A stretch of 64,000 nt of DNA from Rikenellaceae bacterium. Its GTDB lineage: Bacteria > Bacteroidota > Bacteroidia > Bacteroidales > Rikenellaceae. A program made the translations under genes and the position numbers. The DNA lies in contig SUZR01000004.1 of the NCBI GenBank assembly GCA_015059845.1, forward strand, positions 5,156 through 69,155, written 5' to 3'. The notes under the pieces are model-generated. The model searched no databases, was not told the origin of the DNA, and saw nothing but the letters and a program-made list of their open reading frames with translations. Shown one piece after another: positions 51,304-59,170 of this stretch. Numbering within the stretch: the stretch's first letter is position 1; each line of letters begins with the position of its first letter.

Positions 51304-52020
51304 CTACCCCTCCACGTGCAACGTATGGCGTGGCGTAGCGAGAACGGCCACGCTGAGGCGGCAATCATCAACACCCTCGAGGATGGTGGTGCCGAGCGAG
51401 ATAATGGTGGCGCCCGTAGTGAGGACATCGTCCACCAGCAGGATATGTTTTCCGCGCAGGCGGTCGGGGCGACGAACACGGAAGATATGCTCCACGTTAT
51501 CCCAACGCTCGTGATGCGACTGCGAGGTTTGACTCTTGTTATAGCGGTGACGCACAACGCTTTGCCTATCGACCTTGACGCCTAACTCGCGGGCTATGCC
51601 GTCGGCCAGATACTCCGACTGATTGTATCCGCGCGTGAGCCTGCGCCACCAATGCAATGGCACGGGAACAACCACATCTACATCGTCATACAGACCGCTC
51701 TGCTTCAGGCACGCGCCATACCAGCGACCCAGATTATAGGCCATACGCCACATATTGCCATACTTGAAGCGATGGATAGCCGCACGCCACGGGCTACCCT
51801 CAACATACCAGAAGAGAGCCGCTGCTTTGCTTGTAGGCATAAAGTCGGAGAAACGCTCGCGCAGGGGATTATCGGCATTGAGCCAGAGGTGTGTCAGTGG
51901 TGCTGTGGCTTCGCACAGTGAGCAGACAACAGCCTGGCCACGTGGCAGGCGGCCGCCGCAGATGGGGCACACCGAGGGAAGGACGATGCGCCGAAGGTCG
52001 CTGAACATATCACTGAGCAT
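51304..52020 (-). CDS. ComF-family phosphoribosyltransferase-like protein
   Basis: A 238-residue protein with an N-terminal zinc-ribbon pair (CPICGG and CSLC) and a C-terminal type I phosphoribosyltransferase motif (ILLVDDVLTTGATI). The family is linked to DNA uptake and to replication repair, with no settled reaction. Several ATGs are possible (52035, 52020, 52008). Each either overlaps the priA stop or lies 1 base after it, so translation is coupled to priA. Confidence 0.87.
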   Translation of the reverse strand: MLSDMFSDLRRIVLPSVCPICGGRLPRGQAVVCSLCEATAPLTHLWLNADNPLRERFSDFMPTSKAAALFWYVEGSPWRAAIHRFKYGNMWRMAYNLGRWYGACLKQSGLYDDVDVVVPVPLHWWRRLTRGYNQSEYLADGIARELGVKVDRQSVVRHRYNKSQTSQSHHERWDNVEHIFRVRRPDRLRGKHILLVDDVLTTGATIISLGTTILEGVDDCRLSVAVLATPRHTLHVEG

Positions 52021-54280
52021 CGACATCGATGGCAATGTTTATTGTTTTGAACTCGCTCTCGGCGTGGAACGTTGCCAGCACCTCACGCAAAAGAGTGCGT
52101 GCGCGAGAGAGGGAGCTGCCGTTCTCGATTTTTAGCATCAGACGCACGAGATATTGGCCACGAATCTTATCTATCGGGGGTGCTACGGGACCTGCCACAC
52201 GGCGACCGAACTTTTCGCGCAGCCTATCGGCCAGAGCCAATGCACCCTGACGCAGAAGCGTAGGATTCTCCTCACGCAGAGTGAGTTGCAGCAGGCGCGA
52301 GTAGGGCGGATAGCAGAAGGCGTGACGGTCGGCAAGCTCGCAGCGCGCCATCGCCTCGTAGTCGCCACGTGCCACCCAGCCGATGACGGGGTTATCGGGC
52401 TCGGAGGTCTGGATGATGACCACGCCCTCGCTATCGCGGCGGCCTGCACGGCCTGCAACCTGCGTCATAAGCTGAAAGGCACGCTCCGAGGAGCGAAAGT
52501 CGGGCGAATTCAGGAGGTTGTCGGCATTCAGAACACCCACGACACTCACCTTTCCGAAGTCGAAGCCCTTGGTTATCATCTGCGTGCCGACAAGGATATC
52601 GGTCTGGCCGCTCTGGAAGGAGCCGATTATGCGGTTATAGGCACTCTCCGAGGTAGAGGTATCGCGGTCGAGGCGTGCCACACGGGCTGTGGGGAAGAGT
52701 TCGGCAATAGCCTCCTCAACCTTCTCCGTACCGAAGCCCATAGGCTTGACATCCACCGTATTACACTGCGGACAGGCACGCGGAACAGGTGCCGTGTAAC
52801 CGCAGTAGTGGCACTCCATACGGTCAGCCGAGCGGTGCAGCGTGAGCGTCACATTGCAATGAGGGCAACGCAGCGTCCAGCCGCAGGAACTACACTGCAC
52901 AAAGGGCGAGAAGCCTCTGCGGTTCTGAAACAGCATCGTCTGCTCACCACGCTCCAGAGCCTCGCCAATAGCGTTGAGCAGCACCTGATTGAAGTGCGTG
53001 CGGCGCTCGCCGCGCTTGACCGAGCGCATCGTATCGGAGATGATTATGCGGGGCGGGGTGGCCTCTCCGTAACGCTCCAGAAGCTCCGAATATCCATACT
53101 TGCCCCACTGCGCATTGGCGTAGCTCTCCAGCGCGGGCGTAGCACTGCCCAACACCGTATGGCCGCCATACAACGAGGCCAGAACGATGGCCGTATCACG
53201 CCCCTGATAGCGGGGAGCGGTGTCGCTCTGCTTGTAGCTCTGGTCGTGCTCCTCATCCACTACGACAAGCTGTAAATGTCTGAGGGGCAGGAACAATGCC
53301 GAGCGTGCCCCGACAACCAGCTCGCCACCCTCGCTATGCAGAAGGCGCAGGTATGTTTCGGTGCGACGCAGGGAGGTGAGCTTCGAGTGGTAGGCCGTAA
53401 CACGACTGCCGAAGATGCGCTCCATACGCTCGATGAGTTGCGCCGTGAGGGCAATCTCTGGCACGAGCAGCAGCACATCACCACCGCGCGCAAGCACCTC
53501 GGCGATGAGCGACATATATATCTCGGTCTTGCCCGAGCCCGTTATTCCGCGCAGAAGATGCACCGCCTTACCCTCACGCTGCGAGGTGTGAATATCGGCC
53601 ACCACACGCTGCTGGGCCGGGGTGAGCAAGGGGGTTATAAATGAGATATTTTCGTTGCGCTCGATTGTTCTCTCGCGCTGATTGACAACAACATATCCCG
53701 CCTTGCGCAGAGCCGAGAGCTGCGAAGAGTCACACTCCAGCAGGCGGCGGGGAATCTCGCCCGCGGCATTGAGTTTCGCCTTGTCGAAGGCTGCAATCTG
53801 CTCCAGAAGCTCCACACGGCGTGGAGCACGGCGGCGGATGCGGTCAAGCTCCACTTGCAGGGCCTCGCCATCTTGCCACGCCTCAGCCAACGCAACATAG
53901 GCCTCGGTGCGGGGGTGGAACATCTCCTCCGAAAACTCCTCGGCGGATGTGCCCTGCGGCTTGATAAGCGACGGCAGAGCCATACGCATAACCTCGCCCA
54001 GAGTACACATATAATAGTCGGCCATCCACTCCCACAGGCGCATCTGCTTTTCGTCCAGCAGCGGGCGGTCGTAGAGTCGGCGGCCGATGGGTTTGATACG
54101 TTTCACCGCGGGGCGCTCGTCGTGCAGACGCCAGACGATACCTGTATATATATTACGCGGTCCGAACTGCACGGCCACGGCATCACCCACGCGCACACCC
54201 TCGCCCTCCGCACCTTCAGGCACAGAGAAGCAGTAGGTCGGCTGCGCCAAGGGCAGCACTATGTCGGCAAAGCGGCTCAT
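52010..54280 (-). CDS. priA: Primosomal protein N' (PriA helicase)
   Basis: A 3'-to-5' helicase that reloads DnaB at stalled forks. 756 residues from MSRFADIVLPL. It has the 3'-BD domain at the N-terminus, Walker A GITGSGKTEIY and the DEEH box VDEEHDQSYKQ. The zinc module has four CxxC pairs (CSSC, CPHC, CYCG-type, CPQC). The start at 54280 is fixed by a -7 box 7 bases upstream, which excludes a longer start at 54322. First gene of priA-comF-dnaB. Confidence 0.96.
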   Translation of the reverse strand: MSRFADIVLPLAQPTYCFSVPEGAEGEGVRVGDAVAVQFGPRNIYTGIVWRLHDERPAVKRIKPIGRRLYDRPLLDEKQMRLWEWMADYYMCTLGEVMRMALPSLIKPQGTSAEEFSEEMFHPRTEAYVALAEAWQDGEALQVELDRIRRRAPRRVELLEQIAAFDKAKLNAAGEIPRRLLECDSSQLSALRKAGYVVVNQRERTIERNENISFITPLLTPAQQRVVADIHTSQREGKAVHLLRGITGSGKTEIYMSLIAEVLARGGDVLLLVPEIALTAQLIERMERIFGSRVTAYHSKLTSLRRTETYLRLLHSEGGELVVGARSALFLPLRHLQLVVVDEEHDQSYKQSDTAPRYQGRDTAIVLASLYGGHTVLGSATPALESYANAQWGKYGYSELLERYGEATPPRIIISDTMRSVKRGERRTHFNQVLLNAIGEALERGEQTMLFQNRRGFSPFVQCSSCGWTLRCPHCNVTLTLHRSADRMECHYCGYTAPVPRACPQCNTVDVKPMGFGTEKVEEAIAELFPTARVARLDRDTSTSESAYNRIIGSFQSGQTDILVGTQMITKGFDFGKVSVVGVLNADNLLNSPDFRSSERAFQLMTQVAGRAGRRDSEGVVIIQTSEPDNPVIGWVARGDYEAMARCELADRHAFCYPPYSRLLQLTLREENPTLLRQGALALADRLREKFGRRVAGPVAPPIDKIRGQYLVRLMLKIENGSSLSRARTLLREVLATFHAESEFKTINIAIDVDAQ

Positions 54281-54287
54281 AACTCTC

Positions 54288-54295
54288 CAAAGGTA
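54288..54295 (-). promoter_or_regulatory. -7 box of priA
   Basis: TACCTTTG on the minus strand with only 7 bases before the ATG at 54280, predicting a leaderless or near-leaderless mRNA. Confidence 0.55.
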
Positions 54296-54419
54296 CAAAT
54301 TTATTTTGGCACAGATACACACTTGCGGCGAAATATTCCGTGCAGAGCTTCAATTGCATCTCTATGCATTTATTTTTCAGAAAAGTGGCCGAGGGTGCTA
54401 TTTTTCGCCGACGAATCGT

Positions 54420-54427
54420 TAAATTTG
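54420..54427 (+). promoter_or_regulatory. -7 box of the radical SAM gene
   Basis: TAAATTTG, 34 bases before the ATG at 54462. Confidence 0.5.
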
Positions 54428-54461
54428 CAAAAGAGTGCATAAAGCAGAAGAGAAAAAGAGA

Positions 54462-55427
54462 ATGATATACCCGTGGGGCGATGAGCGCCGATTCAACTCC
54501 TATGCGGCATACTTCCGCCGCGTGTTTGGCCACCGAATGCAGAAGGTGACCATAAATGCGGGTTTCAGCTGTCCCAACCGCGATGGAACGATATCGACGG
54601 GAGGCTGCACGTTTTGCGACAACGCCGCCTTCACGCCCTCCTACTGCGATGCCACGAAGAGCATCACGCAGCAGATTGACGAGGGCATAGAGTTTCACCG
54701 CAGGCGTTACCGCACGGCACAGCAATATTTGGCATATTTTCAGTCATTCTCAAACACTTATGCCCCACTGGAGCGGCTACGCAAGTGTTACGACGAGGCT
54801 CTCGCACATCCCGACATTGCAGGCATTGTGGTAGGCACGCGCCCCGACTGTGTGGATGAGCAGAAACTCAATTACTTCGCCGAGCTGTCACGCAAAAAGT
54901 ATGTCACCATAGAGTATGGTGTGGAGTCGTGCTACGACGAGACGTTGCGCCGCATAAACCGCGGTCACGACTTTGCAACGGCAGAGCAGGCCATACGAAT
55001 GACGGCCGAGCGAGGGATACATTGCGGTGCGCACTTTATCCTCGGCCTGCCGGGCGAGAGCGATGAGATGCTCATCGAGCAGGTGGAGAGGATAAACTCA
55101 CTGCCGCTGACGACGGTTAAGTTCCACCAGCTGCAACTATTTCGTGGCACAGCCCTTGCCCGCGAGTGGGACGAGCACCCCGAGAGATTTCGTTTCTGGA
55201 CGATTGAGGAGTATCTGGATTTGTTCGTGGAGATTCTGCGCAGGCTCCGCCCCGACATCGTTGTCGAGCGCTTCGCAGGCGAGGCACCACCCCGCTACCA
55301 CCACACCAGAGGATGGGGTTTGGTGCGCAACGAAGAACTTTTAGCTATGCTCGACAAAAGATTAGAGCAGCAAGATGTACATCAAGGCGATTTTTTTAAT
55401 ATATTTGCGCCAAAATTGGAGATTTAA
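54462..55427 (+). CDS. TIGR01212/YhcC-type radical SAM protein
   Basis: A 321-residue radical S-adenosylmethionine protein. The cluster ligands are Cys37, Cys49 and Cys52 in CPNRDGTISTGGCTFC, the Cx11CxxC spacing typical of this family. GVESCYDETLRRINRGHD and HFILGLPGE are further family motifs. The reaction is unknown. The ATG at 54462 (MIYPWGDE) is preferred over a GTG at 54435 because of its AG-rich upstream sequence and family start. Divergent from priA. Confidence 0.9.
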   Translation: MIYPWGDERRFNSYAAYFRRVFGHRMQKVTINAGFSCPNRDGTISTGGCTFCDNAAFTPSYCDATKSITQQIDEGIEFHRRRYRTAQQYLAYFQSFSNTYAPLERLRKCYDEALAHPDIAGIVVGTRPDCVDEQKLNYFAELSRKKYVTIEYGVESCYDETLRRINRGHDFATAEQAIRMTAERGIHCGAHFILGLPGESDEMLIEQVERINSLPLTTVKFHQLQLFRGTALAREWDEHPERFRFWTIEEYLDLFVEILRRLRPDIVVERFAGEAPPRYHHTRGWGLVRNEELLAMLDKRLEQQDVHQGDFFNIFAPKLEI

Positions 55428-55482
55428 TATAAAATATTAACTTTTTCGCAAGTTTCGATTGCGATTCATAAGCTATTAGGTT

Positions 55483-56424
55483 ATGAAACTATCATTTACT
55501 AAAGTGGCCATAGGTTTGAAGGAGTACATTGTATTAGGATTGGGAATGTTTCTCTACGCCTTCGGTTGGACTGCCTGCGTAATCCCTGCTGGCGGTATGG
55601 GTGGTGGTGCAACAGGTATGTCTATGTTGTTAAACACTATATTCCCCGCCATCTCACTCGGACAATTTGTCTTTATCATCAACGCCATTCTGCTCTTGGT
55701 AGGAGGATTTATCGTTGGCTGGAATTTCGGCATAAAGACAATCTATTGTATCATCGTGTTATCCCTTGCTATGGATATGTGGGATTTATGGCTTCCTGAT
55801 GGATTGTTGGCCAACGGCGAGGTCCTAACAAACGGATTGCTCGTCGAGTACACGCAGACTATCGATTCTCATAATATCCTGCTGATTATTATGGGTGCCG
55901 TTATCGCGGGTACTGGTGTAGCCATCAGTTTTAGCCAGGGTGGCTCTACGGGCGGAACTGACATTGTAGCGATGATTATAAATAAATACAAGACAATCAG
56001 TTACGGCAAGATTGTGATTTCGAGCGACTTCTTTATCATCGGCTCGTCAATCTTCGTAGCATCGGACATCGCTACGGGTATTGCAACCATTATCTACGGT
56101 TATATTATGATTGCTGTGTATGGCTATACGGTCGATTTGATTCAGTCGGGTAACCAGCAGTCGAGCCAGATATTTATCATTTCGCCCAAGTATGAGGCCA
56201 TAGCCGACGCCATCAACCACGAGGCACATCGAGGTGTGACCATTATCGACGGCAAGGGCTGGTACACCAAGCAGGAGTGCAAGATTGCGATGGTGGTATG
56301 CCGCAAGCGTGACGCTGCAAGCATCCTGAAAATCGCTCACCGCATCGACGAGAACGCCTTCTGCACGATGGGCTCGGTAATGGGCGTATATGGTCAGGGC
56401 TTCGAGGCGCTGAGCAAGATTTAG
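55483..56424 (+). CDS. YitT-family membrane protein
   Basis: A 313-residue protein with about six membrane segments (DUF161 region, residues ~15-215) and a C-terminal cytoplasmic DUF2179 domain (about 225-300, RGVTIIDGKGWYT and MVVCRKRDA). Glycine-rich GGMGGGATGMSML and SQGGSTGGTDIVA loops are characteristic. The transported substrate is not known. It is 55 bases after the radical SAM gene and is followed by a strong terminator. Confidence 0.92.
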   Translation: MKLSFTKVAIGLKEYIVLGLGMFLYAFGWTACVIPAGGMGGGATGMSMLLNTIFPAISLGQFVFIINAILLLVGGFIVGWNFGIKTIYCIIVLSLAMDMWDLWLPDGLLANGEVLTNGLLVEYTQTIDSHNILLIIMGAVIAGTGVAISFSQGGSTGGTDIVAMIINKYKTISYGKIVISSDFFIIGSSIFVASDIATGIATIIYGYIMIAVYGYTVDLIQSGNQQSSQIFIISPKYEAIADAINHEAHRGVTIIDGKGWYTKQECKIAMVVCRKRDAASILKIAHRIDENAFCTMGSVMGVYGQGFEALSKI

Positions 56425-56451
56425 GCGGAAATCAGTCCCCAAAAGAGAGTA

Positions 56452-56488
56452 CCCCATAAGGTTTTGTTATCACCTTATGGGGTTATTT
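56452..56488 (+). terminator. Terminator of the YitT gene
   Basis: CCCCATAAGGT pairs with ACCTTATGGGG around a 9-base loop, followed by TTATTTTA. Confidence 0.85.
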
Positions 56489-56524
56489 TATCGCATAAAC
56501 TGAACAACCTATGAAAATTATCAA

Positions 56525-56532
56525 TATCTTTG
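56525..56532 (+). promoter_or_regulatory. -7 box of the second SDR gene
   Basis: TATCTTTG, about 83 bases before the ATG at 56616. Confidence 0.5.
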
Positions 56533-56615
56533 TTTTAGGTTAATTGAGAATTGTGGTGCAAACAGAGCGAAAACACCCCATCTCAATATGTGATAAAAAC
56601 TAAAAACTAATAACT

Positions 56616-57386
56616 ATGAAGAATTATTTCGATCTTAAGGGACAGGTTGCCGTTGTGACGGGCGCATCTACAGGTTTGGGCCTTCAGATGGCTAAGGCGT
56701 TTGCTAATCAGGGTGCAAACCTTGTATTGCTTGCGCGTAGAATGAATCTATTGGAGGAGAATGCGAAGGCTATCAACGAGGAGTTTGGTGTCGAGGTGCT
56801 TCCCGTAGCTTGCGATATTACAGATACAGAGAAGGTGATTGCTGCCGTGCAGGCCACAATGGAGAAGTTCGGCCGCGTGGATATTCTGGTGAACAACGCC
56901 GGCACGGGCGCTGTGGATGACGCCGAGAAGATTACCGATGAGCAGTTCAAGCACGAGTTGAATATCGACCTCTTTGGTACGTTTGTATGCGCACGCGAGT
57001 TTGGTAAGGAGATGATTAAGGCGGGCTATGGCCGCATCATCAACATCGCGTCGATGTACGGTTTGGTGGGTAATATGATTGTCGGCAGCGCACCCTATCA
57101 CGCAGCGAAGGGTGGCGTGGTGAACCTCACACGCGCATTGGCGGCCGAGTGGGGCAAGCACGGCATTACCGTAAACTCAATCTGCCCGGGTTACTTCTAC
57201 ACCGACCTTACAACCGCGACACTCGACAGCGACTACTTCCAGGCTATCGCCAAGAGTAATATTCCGTTGCAGCGCTACGGCCGTCAGGGCGAGCTGGATA
57301 CTTGCGCGCTCTTCCTCGCATCGCCGTGCAGCACCTATGTGAATGGTCAGAATATTGCCGTGGATGGCGGTTACACTTGTATCTAA
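56616..57386 (+). CDS. Short-chain dehydrogenase (gluconate 5-dehydrogenase-like)
   Basis: A 256-residue classical SDR. TGASTGLG (15-22), NNAG (93-96), catalytic Ser146, Tyr161 and Lys165 (YHAAK), and SICPGYFYTD for the cofactor's nicotinamide side. It is closest in appearance to gluconate 5-dehydrogenase/KduD-type sugar-acid reductases, although no sugar-acid pathway genes are adjacent, so the substrate is open. Monocistronic between its own promoter and terminator. Confidence 0.88.
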   Translation: MKNYFDLKGQVAVVTGASTGLGLQMAKAFANQGANLVLLARRMNLLEENAKAINEEFGVEVLPVACDITDTEKVIAAVQATMEKFGRVDILVNNAGTGAVDDAEKITDEQFKHELNIDLFGTFVCAREFGKEMIKAGYGRIINIASMYGLVGNMIVGSAPYHAAKGGVVNLTRALAAEWGKHGITVNSICPGYFYTDLTTATLDSDYFQAIAKSNIPLQRYGRQGELDTCALFLASPCSTYVNGQNIAVDGGYTCI

Positions 57387-57403
57387 TAAGAATATGTATA
57401 TAA

Positions 57404-57435
57404 AAATAGGGTGTCCCGATGGGCACCCTATTTTT
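57404..57435 (+). terminator. Terminator of the second SDR gene
   Basis: AATAGGGTG and CACCCTATT, with CCC/GGG inside, form a long stem followed by a T run. Confidence 0.9.
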
Positions 57436-57457
57436 GTACATACCATAGTTCCCTCCC

Positions 57458-57518
57458 TGCAACCCTCGGAGCGAAGCGACCGAAGCCCCTGCCTAAGGCG
57501 GGGGTTTGGGGGTGGGTA
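57458..57518 (+). repeat. Dispersed 56-bp repeat, copy 2
   Basis: The inverted partner of 47857-47912, with CGGAGCGAAGCGACCGAAG then CCCCTGCCTAAGGCGGGG. It lies between the terminators of convergent genes. Confidence 0.8.
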
Positions 57519-57520
57519 GA

Positions 57521-57551
57521 ATTTGTAAATGCGGCCAGAGGCCGCAGGGTA
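57521..57551 (+). repeat. GCGGCC-module repeat, copy 3
   Basis: ATTTGTAAATGCGGCCAG then AGGCCGCA, directly adjoining the 56-bp repeat. At 47.7-47.9 kb the two modules are 86 bases apart. Confidence 0.72.
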
Positions 57552-57602
57552 TGCCGACCAAGGCTTATTGCCTAATAAATTTGGGATAGCGATGATTAGA
57601 AA

Positions 57603-57641
57603 GATAAAAAATAGGTTACCCTGCGGGCAACCTATTTTTTA
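57603..57641 (-). terminator. Terminator overlapping the end of pth
   Basis: AAATAGGTT and AACCTATTT with inner CCC/GGG and A/T runs on both sides. The pth stop codon (57634-57632) lies inside the 5' arm of the minus-strand hairpin. Confidence 0.88.
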
Positions 57642-58195
57642 TTAAATGTATTCATCGTTAAATCTGCTCCGACGCAGGCAAACGAGAGAATAGCATCGCC
57701 AAAGACCTTCAGCCTTTCGGGCATAGCCTTGCGCTCCTCCTCGCTCCACTCGCCCAGCACGTAGTCAACCTGATGGCCACGGGCGAAGTCGCCACCAACG
57801 CCAAAGCGCATACGGGCATAATCCTCGCGGCCGAGCAACTCGGAGATATTCTTCAGGCCATTGTGACCACCCGCGCTACCCTTCTTGCGCATACGCAGCT
57901 GACCAAACGGCAGTGCGATGTCGTCCGAGATGACGAGCAGGTTCTCGATAGGAATCTTCTCCTGCTCAAGCCAATAACGCACGGCCTTGCCTGAGAGATT
58001 CATATAGGTCGAGGGCTTGAGCAACAGAATCTGGCGGCCCTTGTGGCGCAGCGTGGCTGTAGAGCCGTAACGACCCGCCATAAAAGAGATATTGGATGCC
58101 TCAGCTAAGGCATCCAACACTCTGAATCCGATGTTGTGACGGGTGTCAGCGTACTCGGCGCCGATATTACCCAATCCGACAACAAGATATTTCAT
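57632..58195 (-). CDS. pth: Peptidyl-tRNA hydrolase
   Basis: Cleaves peptidyl-tRNA released from ribosomes so that the tRNA can be reused. 187 residues. VVGLGNIGAEYADTRHNIGF (5-24) contains Asn10 and catalytic His20, and the conserved LLVISDDIALPFG and GSAGGHNGLKNI follow. It follows rplY by 14 bases in the same direction, a common pairing. Its last codons (AAT AAA AAA TAG) double as the 5' arm of the terminator. Confidence 0.96.
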   Translation of the reverse strand: MKYLVVGLGNIGAEYADTRHNIGFRVLDALAEASNISFMAGRYGSTATLRHKGRQILLLKPSTYMNLSGKAVRYWLEQEKIPIENLLVISDDIALPFGQLRMRKKGSAGGHNGLKNISELLGREDYARMRFGVGGDFARGHQVDYVLGEWSEEERKAMPERLKVFGDAILSFACVGADLTMNTFNKK

Positions 58196-58209
58196 CTTCG
58201 CTCAGGAGA

Positions 58210-58776
58210 TTACTGCTGCTGTGCGGCACGAGTTGCACGAGTTACGCGAACGGCGCAAACGGCAGTCGTAGCGGGAGTAACAAACTGAAGGTTCTCGAAC
58301 TGAAGGTCGCCTACGAAGATAGTCTGACCTACGTTCAAAGGAGTTACGTCAACAACGATCTCATCGGGCAAGTTCTGCTCCAAAGCCTTAACTGTAAGCT
58401 TACGAGCTGACTGTGCCAACTTACCACCAACCTTTACACCGGCAGCGTTACCTGTCAAACGTACGGGGATAGCGATAGCTACGGGCTTACCCTCCTGAAT
58501 GCGATAGAAGTCAATGTGGAGAATCTGCTCACGAACGGGGTGGAACTGTACCTCGCGCATTACAGCCTTCTCAACCTTACCGTCGATAGTAAGCTCAACG
58601 ATGTATGAGTTAGGAGTGTAGATAAGGGGCTTCACAGCCTTAGTGTCAACGGTGAATGCAACCTCCTCACCACCACCATACAAGATGCAAGGGATCTGAC
58701 CCTCACGACGGCAAGCCTTAGCTGCCTTCTTACCGAAATCAGCACGCTTAGCGGCCTGAATCTGAAGTGTTTTCAT
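58210..58776 (-). CDS. rplY: 50S ribosomal protein L25 (CTC form)
   Basis: A 5S rRNA-binding ribosomal protein. At 188 residues it is the long CTC form, with the N-terminal L25 domain (about 5-92, ILYGGGEEVAFTV) and a C-terminal TL5-type beta domain (about 100-180), ending in a Q/A-rich tail. Transcribed with pth from a consensus promoter with an 85-90-base leader that can form a hairpin. Confidence 0.95.
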   Translation of the reverse strand: MKTLQIQAAKRADFGKKAAKACRREGQIPCILYGGGEEVAFTVDTKAVKPLIYTPNSYIVELTIDGKVEKAVMREVQFHPVREQILHIDFYRIQEGKPVAIAIPVRLTGNAAGVKVGGKLAQSARKLTVKALEQNLPDEIVVDVTPLNVGQTIFVGDLQFENLQFVTPATTAVCAVRVTRATRAAQQQ

Positions 58777-58818
58777 TGTGTTTTTTGTTTTTTAAGTTAT
58801 TACCTACGGTATTACTCA

Positions 58819-58845
58819 ACTTGCAGCAGACAAGCCTCAGCAAGT
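58819..58845 (-). promoter_or_regulatory. Hairpin in the rplY leader
   Basis: ACTTGC (58819-58824) pairs with GCAAGT (58840-58845) around a 15-base loop, midway between the promoter and the ATG. Candidate regulatory structure only. Confidence 0.35.
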
Positions 58846-58867
58846 CCCATTATACCTGAATCGGGTG

Positions 58868-58898
58868 CAAAGGTAGTGTTTCAAAGTATAAAAACAAA
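58868..58898 (-). promoter_or_regulatory. Promoter of rplY-pth
   Basis: On the minus strand TTTG (58898-58895), exactly 19 bases, then TACCTTTG (58875-58868): a consensus Bacteroidetes promoter. Confidence 0.8.
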
Positions 58899-58944
58899 AT
58901 TTTTTGAGGGTAAATTGCTAAGGATTAAGGGGAATGGGGGGGGT

Positions 58945-59073
58945 AGGTGGTATAGGGGTTATGGGTGTTATAAGTGCTATAAGTGTTATAGGTGTTATAG
59001 GGGGGGTTATAATTCCTATAATTCCTATAATTCCTATAATTCCTATAATTCCTATAGCACCTATAATACTTAT
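58945..59073. repeat. Two opposed 9-bp arrays
   Basis: Six units of RGGTGTTAT type (58945-58998), then G7 and TTAT, then seven units in the opposite orientation (59011-59073), of which five are identical AATTCCTAT. The halves can pair as an imperfect long hairpin. Confidence 0.88.
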
Positions 59074-59080
59074 ATTATAA

Positions 59081-59113
59081 AAAAATGTCGCCCTCAAGAA
59101 GAGCAACATTTTT
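59081..59113 (-). terminator. Terminator of the outer-membrane protein gene
   Basis: AAAAATGT (59081-59088) pairs with ACATTTTT (59106-59113), with further inner pairs. T run on the minus strand. Confidence 0.7.
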
Positions 59114-59132
59114 ACTATATAATGGCGGCCGA

Positions 59133-59151
59133 GCCAGACGCCAAAAGAGCC
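59133..59151 (-). repeat. Fragment of the structured 3' element, copy 3
   Basis: GCCAGACGCCAAAAGAGCC is identical to the gene-proximal block at 21881-21899. The central hairpin core is missing. It lies between the stop of the outer-membrane protein gene and its terminator, the same position as the full copies. Confidence 0.65.
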
Positions 59152-59170
59152 TTGTTATAGGAATTTCCCC

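Larger units (their letters stand above)
58777..59170. other. 394-bp gap between rplY and the outer-membrane protein gene
   Basis: It holds the rplY leader and promoter (58777-58898), a poly-G tract, two opposed 9-bp arrays, a minus-strand terminator, and a fragment of the structured 3' element. Open frames here (58876-59160 plus, 58918-59109 minus) only read through the repeats. Confidence 0.8.

Noticed and set aside
52154..53275. A 373-codon plus-strand frame within priA
   Set aside because: Antisense to the PriA helicase core and zinc module. Long antisense frames are common in GC-rich coding DNA.
58876..59160. Open frames of Tyr-Asn-Ser or Ile-Gly-Ile repeats across the 9-bp arrays (also 58918-59109, 21501-21795 and 37558-37758)
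   Set aside because: The 9-bp period keeps frame automatically. There is no start context, and the sequence is non-coding repeat.
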